Positions 18,204-27,424 of a DNA stretch of 61,659 nt are shown one piece after another. The translations under genes and the position numbers were made by a program. The stretch covers positions 1-61,659 of the forward strand of contig JAYQNS010000001.1 in the NCBI GenBank assembly GCA_038144425.1. The letters run 5' to 3'. The number at the start of each line of letters is the position of its first letter. Position 1 is the stretch's first letter. Below the pieces are notes generated by a model. It saw only the letters and a list, made by a program, of their open reading frames with translations. It searched no databases and had not been told where the DNA came from. Source of the DNA: Salivita marina (GTDB lineage: Bacteria > Pseudomonadota > Gammaproteobacteria > Pseudomonadales > Azotimanducaceae).

Positions 18204-19330
18204 CAGATCACCACGAGTTCGGCGCGATGGCTACCGGAGCTCTTTAAGGCCTCGAGAATGGCGATGAGGGACGAGGGCTTTGCCCCCACCGTGTTCACCG
18301 CCTCTACGATGTCCCGAAGCTCAACCCCCGGCTCGAAAAGGAACATGGGGACCGTAGGCTCTTCGACCTCGATATCTGCATTCTGAATCACCGCCGTATC
18401 CCCGCCACCAAAAGCATTGGGTTGGCTAACCTGGTTGGCGGCAGAGATACGAACGGAAATCGAGCCATGGTTTACGGCCGCTGCCGTAACCCGGACATTT
18501 CGTGAAATCACTACGGTCCCGGTTCGAGAGTTAACGACCACCCGCGCGGGCGGATCGGCGGGCGTTACTGCCAGATCCTCCACCATCCCCATGAAGGACA
18601 CGCGCTGATCGAGATCGCGGGGTGCCAGAACCGCAATGGAGGCTCCATCGATGGCACGCGCCGTGCCCGCCCCAAATTGCCGGTTGATACCCTCCACGAT
18701 CGCCGCCGCGGTCGAAAAATCGGGGGTCCCGACGTTCAGGACCACGTTGTCCGCAAAGCCAAAGGGGGTTTCCACTGCGCGCTCAACCAACGCGCCCCCG
18801 GGGATACGTCCCGCTGTGGGCACACCAATGGAAACGGAGGACCCCGCCGCCTCGGCGTCAATGCCTGTCACGGTCAGGGGACCCTGGGCCAGGGCATACA
18901 CTTCACCGTCAACACCGAAGAGGCGGGTCATAATCAGATTGCCGCCCCGCAGGCTCTCGGCCTTACCAATGGTGGACACGTTCACATCCAACCGCTGCCC
19001 GGGCTTCGCGAAGGGCGGAAGCTCGGCGGTGACTAAAACCGCCGCCGCATTGGCCACGTCGAGCTGGCGCGGCTGCTGCTGGCTAATATCAAAATCGGAC
19101 CGGCGCCCTTCCGTTGCCAAGGAGGCGCCCAAGCGGTCGAGCAGAGACTTCATGGTCTGAGACGTAAAGTCGATGTCGGCGCCGTCACCGGTTCCCTGGA
19201 GACCCACCACAAGTCCGTAGCCCACCAGCTGATTGCTTCGAACCCCGGCTACGGAGGTGAGATCCTTAATTCGATCTGCCCAGCTCGCCGCGCTTAAAAG
19301 AACCAAGATCGCTGCCATGAAGGTCCGCAT
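18203..19330 (-). CDS. flgI: Flagellar P-ring protein FlgI
   Basis: A 375-residue periplasmic P-ring subunit with a signal peptide (MRTFMAAILVLLSAASWA) and the strongly conserved RIKDLTSVAGVRSNQLVGYG and VVGLQGTGDG. Further conserved blocks are ARVVVNSRTGTVVI and the C-terminal VEAVNTVGAKPSSLIAILE. It forms the bushing around the rod at the peptidoglycan layer, assembled with the chaperone FlgA, which is encoded at 26.5 kb. Length is normal for the family. Confidence 0.96.
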   Translation of the reverse strand: MRTFMAAILVLLSAASWADRIKDLTSVAGVRSNQLVGYGLVVGLQGTGDGADIDFTSQTMKSLLDRLGASLATEGRRSDFDISQQQPRQLDVANAAAVLVTAELPPFAKPGQRLDVNVSTIGKAESLRGGNLIMTRLFGVDGEVYALAQGPLTVTGIDAEAAGSSVSIGVPTAGRIPGGALVERAVETPFGFADNVVLNVGTPDFSTAAAIVEGINRQFGAGTARAIDGASIAVLAPRDLDQRVSFMGMVEDLAVTPADPPARVVVNSRTGTVVISRNVRVTAAAVNHGSISVRISAANQVSQPNAFGGGDTAVIQNADIEVEEPTVPMFLFEPGVELRDIVEAVNTVGAKPSSLIAILEALKSSGSHRAELVVI

Positions 19331-19339
19331 ACATCCTCC

Positions 19340-20011
19340 CTAGAACGGCCAGGCCGCATTGAAGAAGCGCGTGCCCCAGCCGGGACGCGCGGCCCGAGCT
19401 AAGTCGCCTCGACCTTCGTAACGAATCTGCGCATTCGCAAGGCGGTAGGAGAGCACCGTATTCATCTGCGAGATGTCCCGGGGACGAATAACCCCGCGGA
19501 CCCGAACGCGCTCACTACCCTCCGTGAGGGCGAGGATCTTCTCTCCCTGAACCACCATGTTCCCATTAGGTAGGACTTCGACGATGGTTGCCGTAATGGA
19601 GCCTGTCAGGCTTGCGCTCTGACCGGAATTGCCCGTCCCCGTGCTCTCGCTCGTAGAGCCGTCGAACATTCCTGGAACGTTCACAAAGTCGCTGCCCGCG
19701 GAGAGGATGTCGACCTGTCCCGCGCTTAAAAAATCGTTCGTGCTCTCTCGGCTCGTAGTAACGCTCGCGCTACGGGTGGATTGGGTGGATTCCTGCAGCA
19801 GAATGGTGACCGTATCCCCTACCCGACTGGCGCGGGCCTCGCCGAACCATGCGGTCCGGCTGGACATGAAAAGGGACCCACTGGGCGCGCTGTCCACCGG
19901 CTCCGCGGCGGGCGGCACGGGGTTAAAATCCGGTTCAAAATCCTGTGGCGTGCTAGCACACCCGCCCAGCGCCAGGGCCACAAAGAAGAAGCTAAGAACC
20001 CGCATCATCAA
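19340..20011 (-). CDS. flgH: Flagellar L-ring lipoprotein FlgH
   Basis: A 223-residue outer-membrane lipoprotein. The N-terminus has a lipoprotein signal with lipobox LGGCAS. Conserved parts follow: SLFMSSRTAWFGEARASRVGDTVTILLQE, a Ser/Thr-rich stretch, and the C-terminal VRGVIRPRDISQMNTVLSYRLANAQIRYEGRGDL. It forms the L ring in the outer membrane and interacts with FlgI. The gene lies 6 bases after flgG. In Vibrio-type motors FlgH and FlgI are surrounded by the FlgP and FlgT rings; both genes occur in this window. Confidence 0.95.
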   Translation of the reverse strand: MMMRVLSFFFVALALGGCASTPQDFEPDFNPVPPAAEPVDSAPSGSLFMSSRTAWFGEARASRVGDTVTILLQESTQSTRSASVTTSRESTNDFLSAGQVDILSAGSDFVNVPGMFDGSTSESTGTGNSGQSASLTGSITATIVEVLPNGNMVVQGEKILALTEGSERVRVRGVIRPRDISQMNTVLSYRLANAQIRYEGRGDLARAARPGWGTRFFNAAWPF

Positions 20012-20017
20012 TCCGCC

Positions 20018-20800
20018 CTAGAGATTCTGGTTAAGGAAGCGAAGCATGCCGTCGGCAGAGGAAATCGCCTTTGAGTTCACCTCATAGGCTCGCTGCGTCT
20101 CGATCATGTTCACCATCTCTTCCACAACGTTTACGTTGGAGGCCTCAAGGGCCCCCTGCACGAGGGAACCGGCTCCGTTCTGCGCCGGGGTCAACACCTG
20201 AGGAGGCCCGCTAGCAGCGGTTTCCCGAAAGAGATTTCGCCCCAGGGGCTCAAGCCCTGCGGAATTCAAAAACCGGGTGATCTGAAAATTGCCCAGCTGC
20301 TGGGCGCCCCCGCCAAAGAGAGAGGCGGACACGGTACCGTCAGCACCGATCGTCAGGCTGGATACGTTCTGGGGCACGGTGAGTGGGGGCTGCAGCCGCG
20401 CCCCCGTGGACGTCACCACCTCACCAATGTTGGAGAGCTTAAAGCTCCCATCCCGCGTGTAAGCAAGGGTCCCATCGGGCTGGAGGATTTGGAAAAACCC
20501 TTCTCCCTGAATAGCAATATCAAGGGCATTCTCCGTGTTGATGAGGCTGCCCTGGGAATGCAACTTTTCCGTGGCGACAATACGCGTTCCCGTGCCAAGC
20601 ATCATGCCCGTCGGTGCCTGCGTATCGACCCCAGTCTGGCCGCCGGCCTGGCGAATATTTTGGTAGAGCAGGTCTTCGAAAAGCGCCCGGTCGCGCTTAA
20701 AGCCCGACGTATTCACGTTCGCCAAGTTGTTAGAAATCACCGCCATGCGCGTCTGCTGCGCATCAAGGCCCGTCTTCGCTACCCACATGGACGCGTCCAT
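20018..20800 (-). CDS. flgG: Distal rod protein FlgG
   Basis: A 260-residue distal rod protein with the full family pattern: MDASMWVAKTGLDAQQ, then the rod signature MAVISNNLANVNTSGFKRDR, and the C-terminal ALEASNVNVVEEMVNMIETQ. Length matches the family exactly. It forms the long outer part of the rod that passes through the P and L rings. It is the sixth gene of the flgB operon, 31 bases after flgF. Confidence 0.97.
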   Translation of the reverse strand: MDASMWVAKTGLDAQQTRMAVISNNLANVNTSGFKRDRALFEDLLYQNIRQAGGQTGVDTQAPTGMMLGTGTRIVATEKLHSQGSLINTENALDIAIQGEGFFQILQPDGTLAYTRDGSFKLSNIGEVVTSTGARLQPPLTVPQNVSSLTIGADGTVSASLFGGGAQQLGNFQITRFLNSAGLEPLGRNLFRETAASGPPQVLTPAQNGAGSLVQGALEASNVNVVEEMVNMIETQRAYEVNSKAISSADGMLRFLNQNL

Positions 20801-20831
20801 GGCTGTCCTCCTAGCCTTTTGGCCTAAATCC

Positions 20832-21599
20832 CTAGGCGAGGCGCATCATAGATGCGCCCTGCTGATCTAAATCTCGAGTTTCCCGCATAATGCGGACGTT
20901 GGTTTCAAAGGAACGTGACAGGTCGATCAACCGGACCATGGCATCCATGGCGGAAGCGTTGGAGCCTTCCAAAGCACCTGCGGTTACGGAGACCACGCCC
21001 TGTCCTTGGGGAAGGTCCCCCCCCCCGACGCTATCTTCCTCGAAGGGAGTGAAAAGACCGTCGCTGCGCCGAACCATCCGGGCCGTACTGCTGTCTCGAA
21101 GATAGAGCTGACCAATCTGCACGGGCTCCGCTTCAGGAGCGAGCGGATCTGAGGCGTAGACCACCCCATCCGCGCCAAAGGTAACCTTGCTACCCGGTGG
21201 GACGGAAAGTGGCGCACCACCGGCCTCAAGAACGAGCTCCCCACCGCCCGTTTCCACAAGGCCTGCGTCATTAATGCGAAGATCACCGCGCCGGGTAAAA
21301 GCTAGTGCGCCGTCTTCCGCCTGCACCCCTAGGACCGTGGCTTCATTCATCATCAAATCCAAGGAACGCCCAGTTGCCATGGGCGTTCCAGGCTTCATGT
21401 TGATGATGTCCGCTTCAACGATCCGGGAGAGAAACCGGCTATCGAAACCGCTGCCGGAGACCTTAAGAGTCTCCAGCGCCGTTTCGTAGCTCTTTTTAAA
21501 GCCCACCGTGGATAGGTTCGCCAGCTCATTGGTAATGGACTGGCGCTCAAAGCGCTGTGCAGAAAGCGTATTGAGCGCTGTGAAGACCAACTTATCCAT
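20832..21599 (-). CDS. flgF: Proximal rod protein FlgF
   Basis: A 255-residue rod protein. The N-terminus (MDKLVFTALNTLSAQRFERQ, then ITNELANLSTVGFKKSYE) and the C-terminus (LEGSNASAMDAMVRLIDLSR) match FlgF. A run of ten C residues at 21017-21026, coding for glycines, keeps its reading frame. That is worth noting because shorter homopolymers elsewhere in the window coincide with frame breaks. The gene is 24 bases after flgE. Confidence 0.94.
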   Translation of the reverse strand: MDKLVFTALNTLSAQRFERQSITNELANLSTVGFKKSYETALETLKVSGSGFDSRFLSRIVEADIINMKPGTPMATGRSLDLMMNEATVLGVQAEDGALAFTRRGDLRINDAGLVETGGGELVLEAGGAPLSVPPGSKVTFGADGVVYASDPLAPEAEPVQIGQLYLRDSSTARMVRRSDGLFTPFEEDSVGGGDLPQGQGVVSVTAGALEGSNASAMDAMVRLIDLSRSFETNVRIMRETRDLDQQGASMMRLA

Positions 21600-21623
21600 G
21601 GCTTAGCTCCTCGCCCGGGGACT

Positions 21624-24600
21624 TTAGTTCCGGATATTGATAATGGTCTGGGTCAGGGTGGAGCTCGTCTCAATAGCCTTGGCGTTGGCCTGGAAGTTCC
21701 GCTGGGCTGTGATCAGCTCCACCAGCTCTTCCGTCAGATCCACATTCGCCCGCTCAAGCGCACCGGCCTGTATCGATCCAAAGCCATCCCCGCCAGCTTC
21801 CCCTAAGGTCGGCTGACCGGAGTTCGTGGTTTCGAGATAGTTCGCATCGCCGATCTGCTTCAAACCGTTCGGGTTAGCAAAGTTCGTCAGGATGATTTTT
21901 CCAAGCGCCACCTGCTGTCCGTTGGTGTAGTTCGCCCGCACAACCCCAGAGCTGTCGATATCCAGACCGTCCAATTTCCCGGAGGGAAATCCGTCCTGAG
22001 AGAGCGACAACACGGAGAAGGGTTGGGAGAACTGGGTAGAATTTGTACCGTAGTCCACGTTCAAAACGATGGGATCGGAACCGTTCTGAGGATCGAAGGG
22101 GGTGTAAGCCGCACCCTCCTTGGGAGAGATGAGACGACCACTGGTATCAAAGGTCAGCTCACCCTTGTCGAGGTAGACGGGAACCCAGTTAGGCGTACCT
22201 TCGATCGGCACGATCGTTTCGTTGCCATCGCCGTCAACAAAGATTGGGTTTCCGTCCGCATCTCGCGCCTGCTGAAGAATGGTGACGTCGGGAACATCCC
22301 CCCGCTCCTGGGTCGTAACCGCCAATCCAAAGTTCGGGTGGCCGTTAACGTTGATAAAGGAGTCCCGGGACGCCGTACCCGAGGTGAAGGTGAAACGCTG
22401 GGCATCGATGTCAAAGCGTACCTCAACCCCTGAGACCTTCCGGCCATCTTCGGTTTGAATCAGGTTCACCCGATTCTGCACCTCCGCGGCAAAGGTATCG
22501 CCGGTGTAAGCGCCAGGGGGAATGGTGATTTTCCCGTCCACTCCATCCACCGTGACGGAAATGACGTTGTCCTGAAAGGTGACCGGGAAGGTCCCGGAGG
22601 TGTCGACGCCGGTCCGGGAACCGGTAGTAATAGCTGGGACACCGGGCAAACCGGTCCCCGAGCTCACCAGGATCTCGTCAGCAACCTCCTCAGCGAAGCC
22701 TAGAACCTGACCGGCCCGAACGTTTGCCAGCCCAATATCTAGAGGAGTCGCTTGAAGCAGATCGTTCACCAACTCTACGGGGACCACATCCCCCGTGGGA
22801 TTACCGTCGTTGTCGAGATAGCGATAGAGGGGCTGGATATCAATGGTGGACGCCTCGCCCGTCGTCCCGCTCTTGAATACGAAGCGACGCTCATCTCGAA
22901 GGTATTCAACCTTGATCCCCGAACGTTGCTGATCCGGGTCTAGGCGGAAGTCGCCGTTCGGCACGAGGGCGTCGCTTAAAAAGGCGCCCAGGGTCACGGA
23001 GGCACCCACGGAAATGGTTTCCGAAGTCGCACCAAAGCCAAGCACTAGGTTCTCCGCTGCCGACCCATCCAGTTCCCCGGCAGCGCCAGGTGCGGCGTCG
23101 GGATTTGCTAGGTTCCAGCCGGTGACACGAATTTGAGAGATATCGTCGTCAAAGTCGCTACCAGAAGGCTTAAATTGGATCGCCCGCTCCCGAATGTTGT
23201 AGGAAACCGTCATCTGGTCAGCAAGGGTAACTTCAGCAACCGGGGGCGTTGCCGCCGGATCCGCTGCGACCACAACGGTGCTTGCCATCGCGAGATTGAT
23301 GGCGTCCACAATATCCGACGGCAGCATGGTCGTTGCCGTTTTATCAGCGGGAATGGCAATTTTGATGACGTGCGACGTTTCCACCGCATTTTCATCAATC
23401 GTGGTGATTCTAAAGGCTCGATCGGAAGGGCTGCTAAAGTCGAAAAACTTCTCGTCACCAAACTGATCGTTCAGCGCAAGGGTAATGGCGTTTGCAAGCC
23501 CGGCCCCATTGAGCTGTGAAGACTCCGTTGCGTCGAGGTCGAGGGAGACATCGACAAAATTGCTCCCATCGACGCTTACGCGGAACAGATCCTGACCGCT
23601 CAACGCGCCGTTTTCCGCAATAGTGTTCCTCGTGGGGTCCGCCACGGAAAGCGCAGCATCAGCTGTCTCGGACAGGCCCGTCACCGTGATTGGAATCAAG
23701 TCCGTGCTGCCGAAGTCAGCGCCGTTCTGCATGAAACCCCCAGTCCATGCGCCAGCCTGGGACGCGACCTGAGATTTCTGCTCGTCCAACGCATATTTTG
23801 GATGCGCCGCATTCGGGTTGAAGGTCGGATCCACCGCAGCCGGATCAGCCGACAGCTGTCCGAACTTATTGATGTACAACACCTCATTTTTATCGTTCTT
23901 CGCCTTCAAGAGCGCCGGCTCAATTTCCCGGTCACCAATGAAGATCCGCGTTTGCCACTTGTTCGTTGGGTCGGTGACGGTCGCGTTCTGAGTTTTGTAG
24001 TAGTAGATCGTTGCGATCGACGCGTTACCTAGGGAGTCGAACACGGTGATAGAAGTCGACTTGTTGTAGGTTTCGGGATCGTCACGATCAAACTCGTAAT
24101 TCGCCTGCCCGCTGGTGAAGATTGCCCGCTCCGGGATGATTTCCGCATCCGCGGGCAAGTTCACCCCGAGGAGGAGCTGGCTCGAAGCCTTCGGCTCGCC
24201 GCTCGTTTCTGGCAGCTGCAGCGAACCTGCCGCGTCGATGCTCGTGCTGGTTACCGATCCGTCCTCGTTAACCGGGAAGACCTGGAGGAACTGGCCAACG
24301 GAGTCGACCACGTAGCGATCGTTGTTAACGGAGAAGCCGCCGTTTCGGGTGTAGACCGTCTGGTTAGAGGTGAGATTCGGCTTCAATGCAAAGAAGCCCT
24401 GACCGGAAACCGCCAGATCGAGAGAGTTCGCAGAGTTCACGATATTTCCCTGACTAAAGACCTGGGAAATTTCTTTAAGGTTAACCCCCTGCCCCACCAC
24501 GCTGGAGTTCTTTTGGAGAGGCGAGGTTGCAAAAATATCCCCGAACTGAGCCCGGGACTTTTTGAAACCAATCGTTCCCACGTTAGCAATGTTGTTACTC

Positions 24601-24659
24601 GAAACCCCGAGCTGAGCACTCGCTGCGTTCAAACCCGTTAGTGCGGTGTAGAAGGACAT
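21624..24659 (-). CDS. flgE: Flagellar hook protein FlgE, very long
   Basis: A 1011-residue hook protein, about 2.5 times the length of the enteric protein. The conserved ends are present: MSFYTALTGLNAASAQLGVS with NNIANVGTIGFKKSRAQFGD at the N-terminus, and GALERANVDLTEELVELITA with QRNFQANAKAIETSSTLTQT at the C-terminus. Between them are several beta-rich, Asp/Thr-rich modules of the flagellin hook-IN type (for example VSVDGSNFVDVSLDL and ISVTVDGVDGKITIP). These would form extra outer domains on the hook. The composition is acidic. Gene position between flgD and flgF is normal. Long FlgE proteins are known in other bacteria; the surface role here is unknown. Confidence 0.95.
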   Translation of the reverse strand: MSFYTALTGLNAASAQLGVSSNNIANVGTIGFKKSRAQFGDIFATSPLQKNSSVVGQGVNLKEISQVFSQGNIVNSANSLDLAVSGQGFFALKPNLTSNQTVYTRNGGFSVNNDRYVVDSVGQFLQVFPVNEDGSVTSTSIDAAGSLQLPETSGEPKASSQLLLGVNLPADAEIIPERAIFTSGQANYEFDRDDPETYNKSTSITVFDSLGNASIATIYYYKTQNATVTDPTNKWQTRIFIGDREIEPALLKAKNDKNEVLYINKFGQLSADPAAVDPTFNPNAAHPKYALDEQKSQVASQAGAWTGGFMQNGADFGSTDLIPITVTGLSETADAALSVADPTRNTIAENGALSGQDLFRVSVDGSNFVDVSLDLDATESSQLNGAGLANAITLALNDQFGDEKFFDFSSPSDRAFRITTIDENAVETSHVIKIAIPADKTATTMLPSDIVDAINLAMASTVVVAADPAATPPVAEVTLADQMTVSYNIRERAIQFKPSGSDFDDDISQIRVTGWNLANPDAAPGAAGELDGSAAENLVLGFGATSETISVGASVTLGAFLSDALVPNGDFRLDPDQQRSGIKVEYLRDERRFVFKSGTTGEASTIDIQPLYRYLDNDGNPTGDVVPVELVNDLLQATPLDIGLANVRAGQVLGFAEEVADEILVSSGTGLPGVPAITTGSRTGVDTSGTFPVTFQDNVISVTVDGVDGKITIPPGAYTGDTFAAEVQNRVNLIQTEDGRKVSGVEVRFDIDAQRFTFTSGTASRDSFINVNGHPNFGLAVTTQERGDVPDVTILQQARDADGNPIFVDGDGNETIVPIEGTPNWVPVYLDKGELTFDTSGRLISPKEGAAYTPFDPQNGSDPIVLNVDYGTNSTQFSQPFSVLSLSQDGFPSGKLDGLDIDSSGVVRANYTNGQQVALGKIILTNFANPNGLKQIGDANYLETTNSGQPTLGEAGGDGFGSIQAGALERANVDLTEELVELITAQRNFQANAKAIETSSTLTQTIINIRN

Positions 24660-24705
24660 AGCCCACTCCCTACTTGATTAACCAGCCCCAGGGCTGGGAC
24701 CTAAA

Positions 24706-25389
24706 CTAGTTTCCAATTCGCTCCACTTCGCCGAGGCTTAAGACCGCCCCGCCAAGCAGTTCGAGTTCTATGGTTCCCGCGCCATCACGACGAATGCCGC
24801 TCACTTCAGAGAAGACCTTCACGGGTTCGCGCGACACCTGCCCCCCAAGGGCGACCATCGCCTCTAGGCGGTAGGCCCCGGCGCCGGCTTCTGTGCCGGC
24901 GTTATCCAAACCGTCCCAGGCAAACTCAAAGGTCCCGGGGGGCTGCTGCCCAAATTCAATGGTCCTGACCGTGTCCCCCGCGGCGCCAACCACATTGACG
25001 AAGACCGCATCCGCGCCAGAAGGCAAGGAGAGATAGCCAGGAAGATCGGCGCCGCTCTGGCGGAAGGCCTGCCCGCTGCTGACCGCAACGGAACGCCCAA
25101 TGAGGTTGGACGCTTGGAGCACGTCGTTTTCTTTCCTGCTCGTCACAAAATTATCTAAGGACCCAGACATCGAAAGCGTTGCCTCGAGGGTCGAAAACTG
25201 GGCCAGCTGAGCGACAAACTGCTCATTCTTCATGGGGTCTAAAGGATTCTGGTTTTGGAGCTGGGTCGTGAGCAGCTTCAGGAATTCCTGACGTCCCAAC
25301 TCGTCATTGTTGGGCGCGCTGGAAGCAGCCTTGCGCTCATCGAAGCTTGCGAGACCCGTGGGAAGACTTTGAGTGACCTGGGCAACCAT
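24706..25389 (-). CDS. flgD: Hook cap / hook assembly protein FlgD
   Basis: A 227-residue hook cap protein. The N-terminus carries the characteristic LGRQEFLKLLTTQLQNQNPL followed by DPMKNEQFVAQLAQFSTLE. The C-terminal half holds the FlgD Ig-like and tudor-like domains (AGDTVRTIEFGQQPPGTFEF). FlgD caps the growing hook and is replaced by FlgK when the hook is complete. The gene is 3 bases after flgC. Confidence 0.96.
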   Translation of the reverse strand: MVAQVTQSLPTGLASFDERKAASSAPNNDELGRQEFLKLLTTQLQNQNPLDPMKNEQFVAQLAQFSTLEATLSMSGSLDNFVTSRKENDVLQASNLIGRSVAVSSGQAFRQSGADLPGYLSLPSGADAVFVNVVGAAGDTVRTIEFGQQPPGTFEFAWDGLDNAGTEAGAGAYRLEAMVALGGQVSREPVKVFSEVSGIRRDGAGTIELELLGGAVLSLGEVERIGN

Positions 25390-25392
25390 GGC

Positions 25393-25833
25393 TTAGCTCC
25401 GAATCACTTCAAGAGTTTTCAGCATGAGCTGGCGCGTGGTGTTCACCACTTCCACGTTGTTCTCAAAGCCCCGAGAAGCATCGAGCATGTCCACCATTTC
25501 AGAGACAGGATTAACGTTGGAGAGATAGACGTAGCCTTTTTCGTCGGCCTTAGGATTACGCGGGTCAAAGCGGCTAACGACAGGGGTCGGATCATCGGAG
25601 ATCCCCGCAAGTTTGACGCCCCCAACCACTGGTGCCCCTTGATGGAGCTGCTCTTTTCGCAGAAGCGCTTCGAAAACCGCCCGCTTCGCCCGAAAGGCTT
25701 CCGCCTCCGATGAGGCCTCGGAGCCAACGTTCGCCAAATTGGAGGCGATGGTGTTCATGCGAACGGACTGCGCGTTAAGCGCCGTCCCTGCTATGTCGAA
25801 GACCCGCTGGAGGTCAAACCCCGCCATGCTCAT
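25393..25833 (-). CDS. flgC: Proximal rod protein FlgC
   Basis: A 146-residue rod protein with the motif MNTIASNLANVGSEASSEAE near the N-terminus and VDMLDASRGFENNVEVVNTT near the C-terminus. Length is typical of FlgC. The start codon overlaps the flgB stop by 4 bases. It forms part of the proximal rod together with FlgB, FlgF and FliE. Confidence 0.96.
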   Translation of the reverse strand: MSMAGFDLQRVFDIAGTALNAQSVRMNTIASNLANVGSEASSEAEAFRAKRAVFEALLRKEQLHQGAPVVGGVKLAGISDDPTPVVSRFDPRNPKADEKGYVYLSNVNPVSEMVDMLDASRGFENNVEVVNTTRQLMLKTLEVIRS

Positions 25834-26213
25834 TCTCCTCGAAGCGCCCGACGAAGGCCGGAAACGCGGTTGTTTAGGAAATCGAGGGTCGCCTGATATT
25901 GCGCGGCCGCCGCACCGAACTGGGCCTGCTCCACGGAAGACTCGACGGTGTTACCGTCAGCGGAGGCATTTAAGGGAATTCGGTAAACCAAACCATCCCG
26001 GTCCCGATCACCCCCTACGGAGAAGTGCTGGTGATGGGTGGTTTGCAGGGCGTCACCGGTGGCCGAGGCGAGCACCGTTTTAAAATCCAGATCCCGGGCC
26101 TTGAACCCTGGGGTCTGCGCATTGGCAATATTCTGAGAAAGCAGATCAATTCGCTGGCTCCGTAGCGACAGCGCCTGCTCGTGAATGCCTAGAATGTTGT
26201 CAAATCGCGCCAT
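25830..26213 (-). CDS. flgB: Proximal rod protein FlgB, first gene of flg operon
   Basis: A 127-residue rod protein: FDNILGIHEQALSLRSQRID, then LLSQNIANAQTPGFKARDLD and a C-terminal helix ATLDFLNNRVSGLRRALRGE. FlgB joins the rod to the MS-ring through FliE. It opens the leftward operon that ends with fliD. A sigma-54-type promoter lies about 70 bases upstream. Gammaproteobacterial flgB operons are commonly sigma-54 dependent, so regulation by the FleQ/FlrC-type activators encoded at 56.7-59.3 kb is likely. Confidence 0.96.
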   Translation of the reverse strand: MARFDNILGIHEQALSLRSQRIDLLSQNIANAQTPGFKARDLDFKTVLASATGDALQTTHHQHFSVGGDRDRDGLVYRIPLNASADGNTVESSVEQAQFGAAAAQYQATLDFLNNRVSGLRRALRGE

Positions 26214-26282
26214 AGCGCCCTCAAGTTATCTTCCTTCGCGCCGAATATTTGCTTCGAAGGCGGTTCTTCTCTCCGGTGAAGT

Positions 26283-26298
26283 TGCAGGGGCCATGCCA
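26283..26298 (-). promoter_or_regulatory. Sigma-54 promoter for flgB operon
   Basis: On the minus strand the site reads TGGCATG-GCCC-CTGCA, against the consensus TGGCACG-N4-TTGCA, with exactly 10 bases between the invariant GG and GC. It lies about 70 bases before flgB in the divergent flgB-flgA spacer. Confidence 0.65.
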
Positions 26299-26383
26299 AG
26301 GCGCCGTGCCTTACTTCATCTAATTGATATCCATGTATTTTTTACTCCCCTAGGGAAGCGAGCTGCCCGACCCGGGAAGCCTC

Positions 26384-26425
26384 GGCGGCAAGGCCTTGCC
26401 GCCTAAAGGGCAAGGCCTTGCCGCC
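26384..26425. repeat. Tandem palindromes between flgB and flgA
   Basis: A perfect 20-base palindrome (GGCGGCAAGGCCTTGCCGCC, 26384-26403) is followed 4 bases later by a second copy of its core (GGCAAGGCCTTGCC, palindromic, 26409-26422). The 17-base string GGCAAGGCCTTGCCGCC occurs twice, 22 bases apart, which is two helical turns. It lies in the 284-base divergent spacer, 73 bases upstream of the flgA start. It could be an operator for a dimeric regulator or an RNA hairpin pair. No known consensus is recognised. Confidence 0.6.
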
Positions 26426-26497
26426 CTGCCCCTTAGCCACATCGGCTAGACCGGGCTTTCACGGAGGCGCACACTGACTTGCAGGAGAGGAGTCGAC

Positions 26498-27424
26498 ATG
26501 CGCAGAGCCACGGCAAATCGGGCAAGGCGCCGCTCGCTGATGGCGGTGTTCGTCTTCCTGCTTGCAGCGGGAAACGCGGGTGCCCAAAACGAAACGCCCT
26601 TTGAGGCGCTTCGGGAGGCGGCAGCGATTTTTGTGGCAAAGGAGCTCGCGCTCTCCCTGGAGGAGGTGCATGTGCCCCCTCTCGATCGCCGGGCGCGGGT
26701 CCCAGAGTGCACCGAAGCTCTGGCCTTTCGCTGGCCCTTTTCGAGCCGAGGAACGGTGGAGGCCTTTTGCCCGAGCGGCAACGCGCGACTTTTCCTGCGC
26801 GTCATCGCGAGCAACGAGTCCGGTCCACCGTTTCTCGGGCTTCCGGGAGCCCACAGTTGGGTAGTGAAAAGCCGGCACCAAAGCGGGGACCTTTTAAAGG
26901 CGGAAGATCTCCTCCCGTCTTCTGAGGGGGGCGCCAGCACTCCGTCCTATCGGGGCCCGGCGCCCACGGGGCCTTTCCGCTTAAGGGTTTTGGAGCCCCT
27001 TGCGCCCGGGGCCACCGTGCCGGAAGCAGCCGTGCGCCTAGAGCGTAAGGTGCTCAAAGCTCAGGCGAGTCTCTCAGCCAAGCTACGGCTCCCCCACCCG
27101 CAGCTAAGGGAAGCTTGGGTTCCCGCCAAGGGCCTGGCGGGAGATACGCTTAGCCCCGAGGACCTTCCATCCCTCGTCGCGCTTGCCCGCCCCCTAAGAG
27201 CGGGGGCCTTTTTGCGCCTCAGCGATCTATCGAGCGCTGTACTCGTGGAAAAGGGCAGCGCCGTTCGCGTGGCTATTGAGCAGGGCCTCCTGGTCTTGCA
27301 CGCTGACCTTATTTCTGAAGAGGACGGCGCTCTCGGGGAACGAGTGGTACTGGTCAATCCAGAAACCGGGCGGCGGCTCGAGGCGGTAGTGACGGGGCCG
27401 GGGCAGGCAGCGCATAGCCCCTAG
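26498..27424 (+). CDS. flgA: P-ring assembly chaperone FlgA
   Basis: A 308-residue periplasmic protein. A signal peptide runs to about residue 29 (FVFLLAAGNAGAQ). The N-terminal part has the FlgA pattern with paired cysteines (VPECTEALAF, VEAFCPSGN). The C-terminal part is a SAF/antifreeze-like domain ending LVLHADLISEEDGALGERV and VLVNPETGRRLEAVVTGPG. FlgA chaperones FlgI into the P ring. The gene stands divergent from flgB, as in Vibrio and Pseudomonas, and is followed by flgM. Confidence 0.93.
   Translation: MRRATANRARRRSLMAVFVFLLAAGNAGAQNETPFEALREAAAIFVAKELALSLEEVHVPPLDRRARVPECTEALAFRWPFSSRGTVEAFCPSGNARLFLRVIASNESGPPFLGLPGAHSWVVKSRHQSGDLLKAEDLLPSSEGGASTPSYRGPAPTGPFRLRVLEPLAPGATVPEAAVRLERKVLKAQASLSAKLRLPHPQLREAWVPAKGLAGDTLSPEDLPSLVALARPLRAGAFLRLSDLSSAVLVEKGSAVRVAIEQGLLVLHADLISEEDGALGERVVLVNPETGRRLEAVVTGPGQAAHSP

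Noticed and set aside
26401..26428. Possible sigma-28 site before flgA (CTAAA, 15-base spacer, GCCCTGCC)
   Set aside because: The -10 part matches too poorly, and the sequence is explained by the paired palindromes.
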